64,000 nucleotides of DNA from Ficedula albicollis (GCF_000247815.1 NW_004775934.1:310001-374000); one strand, 5' to 3'. Positions 9,600 to 23,749 are shown, counted from the stretch's first letter. The notes: generated from the letters alone by a model not told the origin. Numbers and translations are program-made.

Positions 9600-12500
9600 C
9601 TTAAAACACTTGAAAGTGTCAAATAATCCATCATGGCTGTTCAGGTGCTCAGTATAGTAGGAAAAAAAGGATGCAAACTTCTTTTCATCACCCAATGGAA
9701 TAACAAAATACAACTACCAAAAATTAATAAAAATTGGGAGTTTTCTCATAACTCATATTATGGCTTAATTTTTACATGTTTTTGTGTTCTTCCACAGTTA
9801 GTTCCAATGTGAATGTGTGCCATCTGAGACCTCAGCAACAGTCAGGTAAGATGCACAAGCCTTTCCCTGCTACCAGTGTGCTTTTTGTACAGAGGATTGT
9901 TAGAGACAAAAGGGCAGATTTAGGCTTAGCCTATCTTCATTTGTATTTAATGTAATCATCTCTCAAAGTCTACTTGTTTTTATGATCCCTACTGACTTTA
10001 AATTGCAGTTTATAGTTATAATGCTTTTAGTAATTATTATGCTTAATAAAACATTTAAATTTCTAGCAAGGAAATTTCATTTTATGTATATAAACCAAGA
10101 CTTAAATGCAATTTTTTCTAGAACAACTTGAAAATCAGATATCACCTAATCAGTCCTCAAATTAGCAATTAATATGAAAAAGTGGTACAACTATTAGAAC
10201 TATTACAACTATTAGAAAATAAGGGACCTTATTAATCAGAACAATGCCCTTTTTTTTAGTTTAAATACTTTTGTCAGTCTAAAGTGAATAGGGAAGTGTA
10301 AAATATGTATGGAAATATAAATATGTATGTGTATGTGTGTTGGGAATTAATTGACTTTGGTTCCTTAACAGTCTAATTTGGGATGAAAGAATGCATTCAT
10401 TACAGGAAAGAAAGACTTTGTAATTAATAGTCTCTGCTGTGCTTTTAAGTCTTCATGAACTAAGCCTTGTAAAACTTTTGTAAGTAACAGAGGGATAATG
10501 GAATTACATTGTGTCAGAACTAGATTTTGTTTTGTGCAGTTCCTTCCAAAGTGAAACACGGAGTGAACAGAGAACTCTACTGGTGAACCAGATTTTCAAG
10601 CTTCTTTTTTCCACTTATTTATTTGAAATGCGAGTATCACTAAAATGAAAATGCATGGGGTTTTTTAGAGCATTTGTTCTGATACACTGAATTACTGATA
10701 TGTCTTAACGACAAATTCCTTTTTAAATGAAATAGTATTTCTAATACAGTGGACAGACACCTAACTTTGAGCAGTAGCCAAGAAAACAATTCCACTCTCA
10801 CAAGGTGCAATCAGGAGGAAATTTTATGTAACACTGCAAGTAATAAATAAATTATGCATAGCAAGACTAAATTCAGAATAAGTATACTGTGAAACAAAAT
10901 ACATTAGAATAATTGAAGAAAGAATTACAGAGTTAGGATATAAACAGTAATGCATCTCAGGCAGAAGCAAACAACAAAATTGAAGGAAAGATAATTGTGG
11001 GCCGAGTTTGTTCAAGAGAAACAACATTTACAGGTGGGCAAATTCATCTATCTCACAGGATGACAGTTTACTTGCGGAGAACCAGCACAAGCTTTATTCA
11101 TGTTAGATCCCACCAGAAAGGATGGCATTAGATATACTGTTTGTCTGTATGGCTTGAGCTCTGGACAGAAGTGCATTTTACTGAGTGAACCAGCTCCCTC
11201 TACATCTCCCTGATATCCTAATTACAATTCTACAGCCACTCAAGCAAAGACTGCTTTCACAAACAGCAAAATTCTAATAATTTCTTTAAATCTTGAAGTG
11301 GCAGAAATTCACTCATACATAAGCCTGTAACTGTGTGGAAATTTCTTAAGAAAGGTAGTTTGCAAAATTATGCTAGGGAGGTGTTCCCCAATCTTAGAGT
11401 AAGTAAACAGCACATCTGGTAAACTGAAGCTTGACAGCAGAAAATTCATCTTGGCATCACAATTTAATTGACACTGCATTAATTATGTTGTGAACTCTTA
11501 AAGCTCTTCTGCACCACACCAACTTCCCTTGCACCTCCAATATGTAACCAAACACAACACGTAAGCAGGTAACTTACCATTCTGACTAAAAACTCAACCT
11601 TAGCTACGTAACAGTTTCTATAAAAACACATTTACAGATACAAACTGTTATTCTGCATATAGGAAACTATGATGCAGGAATCTTATTTCTAAATGTGATC
11701 TGAAATGAAATTAAAAATGGGCATCTCTTCTGGTTAAATGTCAAAGTGCAAAGGAGATGGCAGTGGAACCAGAGAGTGAATATGCTTGGGTAATTTGGTA
11801 TCAAGAAGGTCACTGGAGTTTTAAACGTGTGGAGAAAGTCATGCTTTACATTAACTGACACTTCACTTCTGACTCACAGCTTCATCCAAATCACACATCT
11901 CATCAAGAACAAAGCTGTCACACAGGTGGATCCAACTTTGCAAGGCATTACTATAGATGTAGGAAGTTACATTTGGTGGAAGTCTACATGTGGTTTTCAG
12001 TGATGCTCTTATGGCTGTTCATACTCTTTCATGAAAACTAGATGGGAAAGACATTTGGGAGGCATCTAGTAACTGTAGAAGATCTTGTAAGAAGAGTCTA
12101 CCTAAACATTTTCCAGATCATTCCTACAATACTGACCTCATTAAGAAAGGGAGATACTACCTCCCTCTTCAAGCCTCTTCTAGGAAAGAAATAGTTGCAA
12201 TAAGTCTTTTTACTGGAATGATTTACTGCATTGAATTTAATATTGTAAATCTAAAAACTGTCTCCCAGTTTACGTATGGTAGACTTCTTTATGGAGGAGT
12301 ATTTTTGATGAAGAAATATGTATTTTCTACATCCATCTACTGATACAATACTTCTGAAGTTGTCAGCATTTCCAGGATTAAGGACTTACCTGAACATAAG
12401 ATATTTAAATGCAAAGCACTAGAGACCATTAGGTAGAAATTGTTTAAAAAAAGAAAAAAAAAATCCAACTTTAATTTGCTTTTGCTGTGTCAAAATGGGT

Positions 12501-14076
12501 GAAGATCTGAAACCTTGGCACATAGGCTTAAATTTGCCTGTAATGGCTCTATCCAATGACATCCTATAAAGGAAACTATTCCAACTCTTTCAACAAGACC
12601 TAGCTGTTTTATTTTCCTTTTTGCTGGCTCAGGTGGCACTGAGCAAATTCAGCATATCCATGCTGCACTAATCCTACTTATCCCATCAGGAGAGCAGGTA
12701 AGAGGTGAGCAAGTCCATTGAAAGGTCACATAAGAGCCAGGATTCATAGCCAGGAGCATGGAATGAAGAAGAAAACTTCTTTGAACAGCACATGCCATTT
12801 CTTTGGTTCTAGAAATAGTATGGATCATTATCCTTAAGAAGACGAAGCTAACACAGCTATCCTTCTTGGTAATACCAACTTCTGTTAAGGGAATCAAGGG
12901 GATGGACAGCTATGAAGCACTCCAAAGCTGACATCAAATTCAGTTTTCAGATTATCAGCAGAGGTTCTGCTGTTTTGTGGTCTTCTGGTATACTTCAAAA
13001 TAATGCCTCATTAATTTGTGCACAAGCTGTTCTCTGTCTGGTGCAGCTTATGTAATTTACTAAGGAAAAAAGGAAAGTACATCCCTAGGACAACATGACT
13101 CTCTTTGAAACCTGTCTCTTTTTTCTCTCTCCTCCTTTACCAAAGACAGTGCAGCTAACTTCCCAAAGCCATCAAAGGTACTAGTCTATGTTGAAGAATA
13201 CTGCAGCTTACTGACAATTACAGCATAAACTATACTTGTACTCTGCAGCCAAATCCTGCTTGAAACAATATTCCAGTCTCATCAGAAAACTGTGGCAAGG
13301 CTTTCAATTTTTAAGCTGTCATATCTGACAGAGCTGTGAGCATTATCTTTCATCCTTCAGGGGAAAATATATATAACAGCACATGAAAAATAGAAATAAG
13401 ATTATTTCCCCTTTAAAGATTGCAATATTTAGTCAGAGGAGCTTACATAGAAATTGAGCAGTAACCTTAACTGTGGCACACTGCAAGAAACTGAAATGGA
13501 AGCACATTTTAAAAAGTAAACTAATTACAAATTTTGAAGAGCTCAGATCTCTGCTTTTCACATCAAGAGGACAAAGCTAGAAGACAGTCTGAAATGAGCT
13601 TTATGAGTTATTTTTCAGTATAAACTGATTTTTAAGTATAAGTTTGGTATGCACTAGATATGATAAGCTAATTCAAGGACAAATAAAGGTCTGAGTACAA
13701 GTCACAAAAAATTCTACCAAAATTGGTAGAAAGAAAGGCAGTGCATCCCGGAAGAAATTGAGTCTTGGTTTCCTTAGCTCGCTATTCTTTGTTCTGCCTT
13801 GACAAAAATAATGTCCTTTTACCTGCTGTGGCAACTTCATACAAATGAAACCAAGGAATGAGAGGTTATCTTTAGCAGCATAAATCAAATCTGACTATAG
13901 TGACTCTGACATCATTAACACAATCCTAGACCAAATATACTTATTGCAACCATTTTCCATGTCTTTGACTTAATATTTCTGGGATCTGTTTTTTAGTTAA
14001 GCTTATAGAATATAACTTTATATCCCCATCATAAATCAAACATCATGGATGTCTTTAAATATTCTGAAAGGCTCTT
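9600..14076. other. Intergenic DNA downstream of APC, no gene recognised
   Basis: About 4.5 kb of AT-rich sequence. Small open frames (for example 9474-9713 minus, which overlaps the LTR, and 12649-12897 minus) show no recognisable homology or splicing. The part nearest 14000 may still contain distal APC 3'UTR, but that cannot be shown here. Confidence 0.5.
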
Positions 14077-14102
14077 AGTGGATACTAAGTATTTTAGATA
14101 AA

Positions 14103-14330
14103 GAATCAGAGAAATGTAGATCTGGAAGAGATTTCAAAAGATCACCCATCTCTGCACACAGGCAATATGAAATATACTACAGTCCATCCCTATGAGATGT
14201 TTCATAAACCTCTTCTTAAAACTTCTATAATGGAAATTTAACAACTCCCATGGGAAGCATATTTTACTGTATCACTATCCTTATAGTTGGAAAGTTTCTC
14301 TAGCCTGTCTTTTCTACAAATATAGGTTTA
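14103..14330 (-). mobile_element. Old CR1/L3-like LINE remnant, sense strand -
   Basis: Read on the plus strand it follows the reverse complement of an ancient CR1/L3 3' end: atgtagatctggaagagatt, gatcacccatctctgcacac, aacctcttcttaaaacttct, tggaaatttaacaactccca, ttggaaagtttctctagcct. It is highly diverged, so family assignment is tentative. A 13-bp direct repeat flanks it (see findings). Confidence 0.5.
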
Positions 14331-14366
14331 CTTAAGTGGATACTAAGAGAAACTTTCCAATTATAA
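14281..14366. repeat. Imperfect inverted repeat (hairpin arms 14281-14303 and 14343-14366)
   Basis: Left arm TTATAGTTGGAAAGTTTCTC TAG is mirrored by CTAAGAGAAACTTTCCAATT ATAA, with about one mismatch and one inserted base over ~23 bp and a ~40-nt loop. It could form a stem. Origin unknown. Confidence 0.75.
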
Positions 14367-16941
14367 TGATCATGAAGTATCCCCAAGTCTATATCAAGAA
14401 GCCACTATAATTTTCAAAGACATTCTGGTGTTTGATACGCATACAATTATTTAGTTTGACATTATCTTCTGATTAAAAAAGTGATTCCAGTCATTTCTCG
14501 GTAACAGAACTGAAACCAGAATTTATTTTCTGAGACTCAGTTTATCTTTAATTCTTAAATGACAGGACAAATATGTAATACTGGTGGTTAAACAACTATT
14601 CTGGATTATGTCATATATTTTTGTATTAGTTGTTAAAAGCCCAGCACAAAATAATGATTAAAAAAAAACCCAACACAACTAAAGTGGTTTTTCATTTAAA
14701 ACTCAAGGATGGAGTTCTGTATTCTACTCCAGCAGGAAGTCCTGACTTTACACACATTATAATCTGTTTCTGTCTCATCTTTAAAAGGACACTAATATTA
14801 TTCATATTAGAAGTTTAATGAAGATACTGTAAGCAAAATATTTCAAATGCTAACATGAGGAGTGCTGCTTAACAGGTTCATGAGATGATACAGGAACATG
14901 GCATATCTCTCAGTAAATCTGACAGGAAGCAAAGAACAAAAGAACAAGTAAGATACCACTTCTGCCAAACAGGTATTTTTGGTACTGGCTTTTATACAAA
15001 TTCACTTCTATCTGCTGATAGTGTCTTGATTGTGTTCCTAAATGTGCATGATTTATAAAAAACTCAACTGATTCATTTCAGTATCAGAAGTACAAAAGCC
15101 ACAGAAGTGATATACTCTCCAGCTGTGTTCAATCTACCATAAAGGTAAATTGCTCTATTTCAGGGCTTCCTGAAAACAGGGCATTCTGACATATCAGTTA
15201 TTTAGAAAGCTACCTTTAAAACAGTCCAGTTGAGATACAATGAAACTGATATACCATTTAATTTCATAGTTTGTTTAAACATACACAGAATGGTTAATGT
15301 TCTGTTCTCTCATGTCTCTACTTTGAAGTAATCCTCATAAATTCACACTATATTTATATTTTTAAAGCACAAATCTGTTCTTTTTCAGCATTGTTCTAGC
15401 ACAATCTACATTTGAATCAAAAAGGTTTGAGGCAGGAATGTCATGTTTTGCATAAAATCCTTTTTCCACTACAGTAACAAATTTCTTGCTGCCATGGGAT
15501 TCTTAGGATGTTTTTCCCTTCATAATTTTTTGAAAAAAAAAAATTTTACAAAAAGAACAGAACCAAAAACAAAAAATAAAAGCACAGAAAGCGCAAATAG
15601 AAGCAAAATTTCATCTTATACTCACTATTTCACATTCTACATTATATCCCCAATCAAAAAATGTTTTGTTTTACAAATATTATTTGTATAGTTACAATAT
15701 TGTTTCAGGCTTGCAGTCGTGAGAACAATTATACTGCGTGGCTACTGGAAATACCCTGCCTTTAGCCTTGTTATGCACCTGAGATGTGTGAAACTGTCTC
15801 AATTACAAATATATTACAGAAGACCTAGGGCCTGATCCTGCAAATGTTAAAAGCATCCTACAACAGCCATTTGCCAGTGATAAGGAAGAACAGGTATTGG
15901 AGATGCAGGATTATCCCAAATCAGGCCTTAAGTGTAAGTGCATACAACCACATTATATGGTGACATCTCAAAGTAAAATCCTGTATTTTTATGTAATGCA
16001 GAAGTAACACACACAACTTACATATAGTAATAATTTATTCTGAAATGTTCATTTTAGTCTCTGTTGAGACATCACCCACGTCTCATTAATAAAAGAGCAG
16101 CCATCTCACCTCAAATACCAGAATATACAACAAGTTACAGCATAGCAAAAAAATTCTACCTACTTTAAGATAAAATCTAACTCAGGTAAAATAATTTTGT
16201 TCAAGGTTTTACAGTTACACAGTTGTTTTTTTTTTGTTGGGTTTTTTTTTCTTTTTCAGAGCACAAAGAAAGTGTAAATTGTTACACCATAACTATCTAT
16301 GCACATTATGTGACCACGGAAATGTTAATCATTACTCCATAAAATGAACCATCAGTTCCATTCATGCAGAAAAGCAGGCTAGGAAAGCTTGTTCAGCGGA
16401 AACCATATTACTGTGAATTTCACAGCCACATGATTAATTACTGGGTTAGATGAACTCACAAATACTAAACATGAGTACATTTTTTGCATAAATAATACCA
16501 ATTCTTCCCTGATGTAGTTTAGTTGGTCTGTAATCTAGAAATTATTGGTAAATCAATATGACTGCATTATTTCTATCTGTGCTATTCCATTATTTCAATG
16601 ACAAGCAATATGTAAAGATAATGGGATGGGATGCATGTTAAACATGGGAATACATGTTGAACATACTGTACAAATTCACTTGCGTTAGCAATTTTATTCC
16701 AAACTGTCAATCAGGTATTCCTACAAAATATCACCAGTGGAGACAAAGTATACTATCAAATATGGCTTCCAGAACAAGGACCATCTAACAAGAATCAAAG
16801 CTATTTACAACAAATAAAAACAAAAACAAACAAACAAACAAAAAAATCAATCCCCATTTTTTTTGTTTCATTTGAAACAAAGTTTCTAAGTAGCTGCTGT
16901 ATATAATACATCAGTTTAATTTTTTTTTTTTTTTGTTGCAC
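14331..16941 (-). other. APC: APC 3'UTR and immediate downstream region (3' limit uncertain)
   Basis: Sequence directly downstream of the APC stop codon (16944-16942). On the gene strand AATAAA hexamers occur at 16698-16693 (about 245 nt after the stop), 16039-16034 (about 900 nt) and 14527-14522 (about 2.4 kb). Any could serve as a poly(A) signal, and vertebrate APC mRNAs have long 3'UTRs of roughly 2 kb. Plus-strand T-rich tracts at 16227-16257 and 16919-16934 and a (CAAA)n run near 16815-16842 are also in it. No other gene was recognised. Confidence 0.55.
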
Positions 16942-19900
16942 TTAAACAGAAGTTACCAGGTAAGAGCCAGAGTGACGTTTAGGGCTTTGTGTTCCACTGG
17001 AGTCAGTGTTTTCAGACTTGGTGTCGCGTTTCTTGGTGCTGTTATTCACCGGGGTTGGTATCTGTGAGGGCCGAGCAGAGCTATTATCCATGCTGCTCTT
17101 CCTGCGGCTCGGGTTGTAGTTGAAGGGAGTCACCCTTGCTGCCACAGCACCGATGGGGGAGCTGTGCTTGCTTGAGCTACTGGAACTGAATGGAGTACGC
17201 TCACTTACAGTACTTTCATTAATTTCTGGTGCAGGAACAGGATTGTTCTGCAGAGGCTTTGTTTCAGTGCCTTTCTTGTCTGGACTGTCTATCTGAAAGA
17301 AAGAGTTCAGACGGTTTTCTAAGCCAACAGTACGAACAGGAACACCTCCATTCCTGCGGCTCGGGTTGTAGTTGAAGGGAGTCCCCCTTGCTGCCACAGC
17401 ACCGATGGGGGAGCTGTGCTTGCTTGAGCTACTGGAACTGAATGGAGTACGCTCACTTACAGTACTTTCATTAATTTCTGGTGCAGGAACAGGATTGTTC
17501 TGCAGAGGCTTTGTTTCAGTGCCTTTCTTGTCTGGACTGTCTATCTGAAAGAAAGAGTTCAGACGGTTTTCTAAGCCAACAGTACGAACAGGAACACCTC
17601 CATTCCCTGGGGTTTGCTTTTCTTGAATCTCTTTAGGATCTTTACCATTCACACCCCCTTTCTCTGAAACACTGTCAATAACAGGGGGAGTATTTCCAGT
17701 TGGGGACCTTCCAGATCGAGGGTTGTTAATTGGGCAGTCCTCTATCCTCACCCACACATCCTCTGTCTTAGAGACAGCTGGAGCCATCTGATAGATGAGG
17801 GTTTTGGAATCAGAGCCATTTGTGGCACCTGAAGAAGAATGCTGAGGATCATTCATTATCTGAGGAATTTCATTTTCTTTTATTTTTCTCCAAGTACCTT
17901 TTGCTGGTGCTTGGCTTTCTTTACTTTGCTTATGTCCAGCAAGAGAACCTCCATGCTGCTTTTCATCTTCACTTTTTGCCTTTTCACTGGATTCTGAAGA
18001 AGCTGACAGGATTGAGGAGGAACTTCCAGTTCTTCGCCAAGTGCTCACACGAGGAAGCGATGAGGAATGCTTACTGTGCTCACGCTTCCACGTTCCTGAT
18101 CTGTTGATCAGCAGCCTAGACGGACTCTCAGAATGGGAACGAGCTATGTCATGACGCTTTGCTGGTCTCCCATCATATTCTATAGTAGGGCTATGATTAG
18201 GGGCTAATTTTCGCCAACCACTACTCTGGGCAGGTGAATGAGTGGATAAAGACATATCAGGAAGAGAAGGACTTAAAACTGGGGTCTGCATTTGGGACCT
18301 CGTGGGAGAATCTGGCCTGGAAGGTGACAGCGATTCAAATGAAGCTGACTCTTCTAATTTCCGTCTCAGAGTTGGGCTTGGAGCCTCTTTAATAAAAGTT
18401 GACTGACGAACGAGAACAGGTCTCTCAGATCTGTCAGATTCACTTCCACTAGACTTTGTGGATGACATTCTGGATAGATCAGTCTTTTTGTTTGATCCAC
18501 CAGTGCTGAGAGTTTGGTTTAACCCCTTTGAAGCAGATTCACTTCGTGGAATGCTACTGGTACTCTTAGGTAAGGCCGTTTGCTTTGTAAGGTTTTGCTG
18601 GCTCATCTGCCTGCCTGGTGGTGTGTATGACATTCTACCTGAACTTGAGGATTTAGTTGAAGCTGTGCTAGGAGATGATGTTCTTGGCAACTGTGACAGT
18701 TTGTTGGGAGGACTGATACCATTTCTTCCTGGGGAAATAGAGTTTCGCCCAGGAGATTGCAGAGGCCTACTTAATGGCTGCTGTTGAGGTCTAGAAGGAG
18801 TGGAGTCTCTAGATCCTGATCTAGAAGGTCCTTTACTTGATCCACTCTGGTTCAATCCTGATGGCTGCCTAGTCACAGGAGCTGGCTCAGGTTTCACTGT
18901 TGATTTGGCTCCTCTTGGAGAACTAGTCAAACTTTGGCCTTCACTGGGACTCTTGGAGTTCATGTTTTTGAGTGGGGGTCCTTTTTTGGAAACAGGACTA
19001 GTACTTGAAGAACTATTTCGAACTCCTGGAATATGAATCATTGTTCTACCACGTGAAATTGAAGGCACACTTGTCTGTTGTGGTTGCTTCAAACTTGAAA
19101 CTTCTGAATTAGAGCGTGCTTTTCCTGTGATGATACTTTTGTACACTTTCTTCCCTCCTTTAATGCCCCTACTTTCTGATTCTACTTTTTTAGACTCCAG
19201 TGTACTCTTCTCTCCTGGCTTAATAATTCTTGGGCCTTTATTACTAGTGAAAGGTTTTTCTTCTTGGTCTGGGGTAAGATGAAATGGTGACCCTAGAGAA
19301 ATACCAGATTTTAATGAAAGGATAGAGTCAGAGTCTGATGAAGCTTGTCTAGACAGTGATGCAGCAGCTGCAGCTTGATGCAAGCTACTAACGATAGAAT
19401 TTGCACCTTCTTGTATAGCTTTCCAGTCAAAGTTCTCTGAATCAGGTGAAAAACCGTGTTCTGAGTCTGGCCTCTGTATCTCTCTCAAATCCAGTGTTAA
19501 ATCTTCTGCCAGTATACCACCTGTGTTTCTGGAATTATTTTTTTCACCATCACTTTTTATTCTTGAAGGCTTTTTCTTTTTAGGCATAGCAGAACTAATG
19601 CATTCCTGCAGAAGATCATCTTCTGAGTCAATGCTAAGAGAACTCAGAGAGCTGTTTCTAGAGAAGCACACAGGAGTATCTTCAACATGAAATGATTTAG
19701 GTGCATAACCAGAAGTCTGTGGTCTGTTGGATTCTACCTGTGACTCGGGAGCCTCAGGACGTTTTGCAGGCTCCCCTTCTTTGTTGTTATTGTTTTCTTG
19801 ATCAATATCACTAAGGGAGCTAAGAGATGAATTGCGTGAAAAACAAACAGGTGTGTTTTCAATAGCAAAACTCTGCATTTTCTCATCTGTAGCTGCTCCT

Positions 19901-22900
19901 CTGTCTGGAATATCTTTAGCTGACTGAGAAAAAGTTTTTGTCTGGCTTCTGCCTGCTGGGTGTTTTTGACAAGCTTGTGTCCTGTTACTTGGCTGCTGAT
20001 TTGAAGACTGTGCTGCAGTAGAGCATTCTTTAATTTCAGTTTCCTTTCCTTCTTTTCCTTTTCTTAATTCTGCCTTTTCCCTTGAAAGATCAACATCATC
20101 ATCATCAAAATCTAAGGAACTCAGGGAATCATTTCGTGAAAAACAATAAGGAGTTCCCTCAATAGGTGTGTAATGATGAGGGGAATCAAATGCAAAGCTT
20201 CCTCTTACACGCTCTTCATTATTTGGCAATTTGTCATGAAAATCTCTTGAATTATTTTTAGGGTTCTGTTTCTTTGCATCTCTGTTCTCTGGATAGCTTC
20301 TTTCATTACTAGCATTGCTTTTAGAGTCTGTACTTTTTCGCACGCGTGCTCTGTATTCATTGTTTTGGGAAACAGGCTTTACTGGTGATGTTGGCTTTTT
20401 CTCACCTTCAGGTTGGTTTTTATTACTAGGGGATGAAGATGCTTGTTGAATTTGATCCATTATCTTCTTCACTCTGAAAGGTTTGTGACTTTTTCCTTTT
20501 GGCATAGCTGAGTTAATACACTCAGCCAAAATATCACCCTCTTCTGTTTTGTCGTCATCCAGGCCAAGGGGTGTCACAGCAGAGCTTTTTGCTCTCTGAG
20601 AATCATCAGTACTTCTGCCTTCTGTAGGAATGGTGTCCCGCTTTTCAAACTCCCCTGACTCTGCTCCCACACCCACATTGTCTGCATTGGCCAACTCACT
20701 CGGTGGGGATTCTATTGTCAGATCACTCAGAGATGTAGCTGTTGAAAAATTTATTGGTGTACCCTCAACACAATATACCCGTGGCATATCATCTCCTGGT
20801 GTAAAAGTCACGTGCTTTTGTGATTGTAATCTGCTTTGTGAAGGCAAAAGTTTGTAAACTGGCAACTGGCTGGGCTTTCTGGCTACAGGTGGAGGTATTT
20901 TTGGAGCAGATGCTTGAGAAGGCTTTTTGGTTTTACGTGAAGACTTTGTTGGCATTGCAGAAATAATACATGCTTCCAGTATTTCAATGTCATCATCAGA
21001 ATCATCCAGAATGTCTTTGTCTGTTTCAGCTGGCTTCTCTGCTTTCTTCTCTTGGTTGTCCTTTGTATCATCTGACTGTTCAGGTTCTGCTTCGTTGCCA
21101 AGCTCGTTTTCATGAACTGGAGGCATAATTCTTAATTCCGCATCTTTCTGTATAAATGGCTCATCAAGGCTCAGAGCACTCAGGCTAGAAGAGCAAGAAA
21201 ACCCATCCGGTGTGCTTTCTGTGGCAAAATGTAACAGTGTATCAGCATCTGGCAGTACCTGAACTCTTTGAACAGCTGCATTTACAGCTGCCTGTCTAGG
21301 ACCAGACTCTCTCTTCTCTGTAGTGGTTGCTTTTCCTTTAGGTACCTCTCTTTTTACTTGAACTCCTTGAGCAGGTGGTGGTGTTTTACTTCTGCTTGGA
21401 GGCATTGTTTGTCCGGGGCTGTCTGGAAGGTCACTGGGACTTATAATACCACTTACTATTCCACTACAAGGCTCACTTTGAACTGAACTAGCAATTGAAC
21501 GACTTTCAAAACTATCCAGGGAACTTACAGAAGTACATCTACTGAACATGAGTGGTGTTTCCTGTACATAATGTTCTGGTGGGCTTTTAGGAGTTTGGGC
21601 ACCACTCTTTGAGGGAGATTTGGCACCTGAAGAAAATTCAACAGCTTTATGTCTAGAGGAATCAGAAGGAGACAAGCTAGAAGTCTGAAGTCTAGTGGAT
21701 TTTGTTCTGATGTGTTGTGCTGTTGACACGATTTCACTTGCTGCACCTTCTGTAGGTAGAGTCCCACTGTTCTCCTTCAGTTCTGCAATCTGCAGTGTGT
21801 TATTGGCATCTGTGCCACGTGTAGATTGATCACGTCCTATTTCATCTTCAGCTGATGACAAGGATGACAGAGAGCTACACCTTGAAAAACATATTGGGGT
21901 ATCTTCCACGCAGTAAGTTTGTATAGTTTCCTGATTAATAGAGGGAGTCTTACAGGATGCGTTCTTTGCATGACCACTTCTGCTCTGTGCAGAGCTCGGG
22001 TGAAGCTGGTTCTGCCTCTTTGAACCAGCTGATGGGGCTGATGTGCTCCCACTGCCTGGGGTAATATGGTCTGTTTTATTGAGTTGCACTGAAGAAGTCT
22101 TTGGAAAAGTAAAAGATGGCTTCTGAGAAGGTGCTGGAACTTCTGTTGAATATTTTAAACTATAATCAATAGGCTGATCAACATGATGTTCCTCTTCATT
22201 GTACTTTATGCTGTAATTAGTTGGTCTGTCTTCCTCTTCATGTTGTTCCTCCTCAGAATAACGTTCACTATAGTTGGTTGGCTTATCATCATCATAATCA
22301 TCAACCTGACACAAGGACTGGTTTACTTTCTGATTCATTCCGAGAGTTGGGCCTACTCTGTTCTGATCTGAGCCACTAGACCCTCTTGATCTAAAGGAAG
22401 AAATGCACTCCTGCTGCCCAAAAGGTGTCTGATATTTCATGTGTTTATCATCTCCACCTTCAGTGTACACAGGGTAGGCTGCATTTTGATTCCTTGACTG
22501 TCTCTGCTCATTTTGTTTCATTTCATCATCTATTATATGCTTAGGCCTTGCCCATCTTTCATTCTGGGAGGGACTTTGCCTTCCAGAATTTAACTGCTCA
22601 TCTGAGTATTTAAGACTATAATTAATAGGAGTGTCTAGTTCTCCATCATTGTCATCCATATGATTTGCACTGTGAATCTTGTGTGCCAAATCTGCTGGAT
22701 ATTTGCCATAACTACAGAATTTACTTTCATCATCTTCAGAGTAAGACTCAATGGAAGGTTTCATTTGGCCTCTTTTACCATAGCCATCACTACTGCTGAC
22801 ACTATTTAAACTATCATTTGAAGCTCTTTTATATTCCATTTTTGTATAAGGCACAGGACATGTCCTGTTTGAGTTCTCAGATTTTTGAAAGTATGTATTT

Positions 22901-23749
22901 GAGTGAGCATGGGCAGAGGCTGATCTCCTCTGGGCATTTCTATCTTCTGTCAAACAGTGTATTTCAGAAGTGGAACCAGAACTTCTGTCTTCCTGTGGAA
23001 TGTGCATGCTTGTTACTTCTTCCATAACTTTGGCAATCTGAGCTGCAGCAGTAGAAATCTGCATTCCTATTCTCTTAGAGGAATTCCCAGTATTCTCTGC
23101 AGATTGATGATAGGTATTTAAACCTACCGTTCGATCCCTTTCAACACTCCTGTCTTTCTCAGACCAAGAATTTTCTGTGTTTCCTCTACTGGAAGAGGAG
23201 GAGCCAGGCAATACTGTAGTATTTACATATGGTGAGAGCACAGTCATATTGCCAGCATTAAAGCTCTCTGACCTGCATACCCCATCGTCATGGCGGCTGG
23301 CATCCAGGACATACTCACTGTATATATTTTGCTTATGTCTCTGCTTATTGCGGTGAGATGCTTTTGGGCTTAAATTATCAATGTTGTCAAAAGTCTCTGA
23401 TAAATGCTGAGCATCTAATTCTGCTTCCAGTGCCTTTTGCTTTCTGACATGGAGAGATGGGAGGCTTGATCCTGGAGACATAATGTTGGCATCCTTGTAC
23501 TTTGCCGGCCTGTTTGCCATGAGGTTCCGTAGAGCTGCGGCACTACCCATGGCGATCATTTTGTGTTTTGAGTGAATCAGGTTTTTCAGCATGCTCACGG
23601 CTCCCATGTCCCACAGCGCCTCCTGATCCTTCGCATTTCGAGCAGAGAGATTCCACAGAGTCCCACATGCATTACTAACTATTGTCAAACTGTGTGACTT
23701 CAAATGTTGTAACAAGGTTTGTAAGCAGCTGTTCTCTCGCAAGATTTGC
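16942..23749 (-). CDS. APC: APC coding exon 15 (last exon; 6808 nt)
   Basis: Acceptor CACCAG|GCAAATC completes an Arg codon and continues QILRENSCLQTLLQHLKSHS. In the predicted protein numbering (exon 1 taken as 45 residues), 15-residue repeats such as TPINYSLKYSDEQLNSGRQ start near 1023. The 20-residue beta-catenin repeats run from about 1265 (CVEDTPICFSRCSSLSSLSS) to about 2005-2030 (VEDTPVCFSRNSSLSSLSID). SAMP/axin motifs (CIISAMP, CINSAMP, CISSAMP) lie near 1581, 1730 and 2040. A Ser/Pro/Arg-rich basic region follows, then the duplicated 84-residue block (about 2702-2869), SQIPTP for EB1, and the end SYLVTSV with a class I PDZ ligand for DLG proteins. The open frame extends upstream of the exon to 23790, but those codons are intronic. 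The stop is TAA at 16944-16942. Confidence 0.98.

Noticed and set aside
17820..23027. Plus-strand and alternate minus-strand frames inside the APC last exon
   Set aside because: They are antisense or out-of-frame shadows of a conserved 6.8-kb coding exon.
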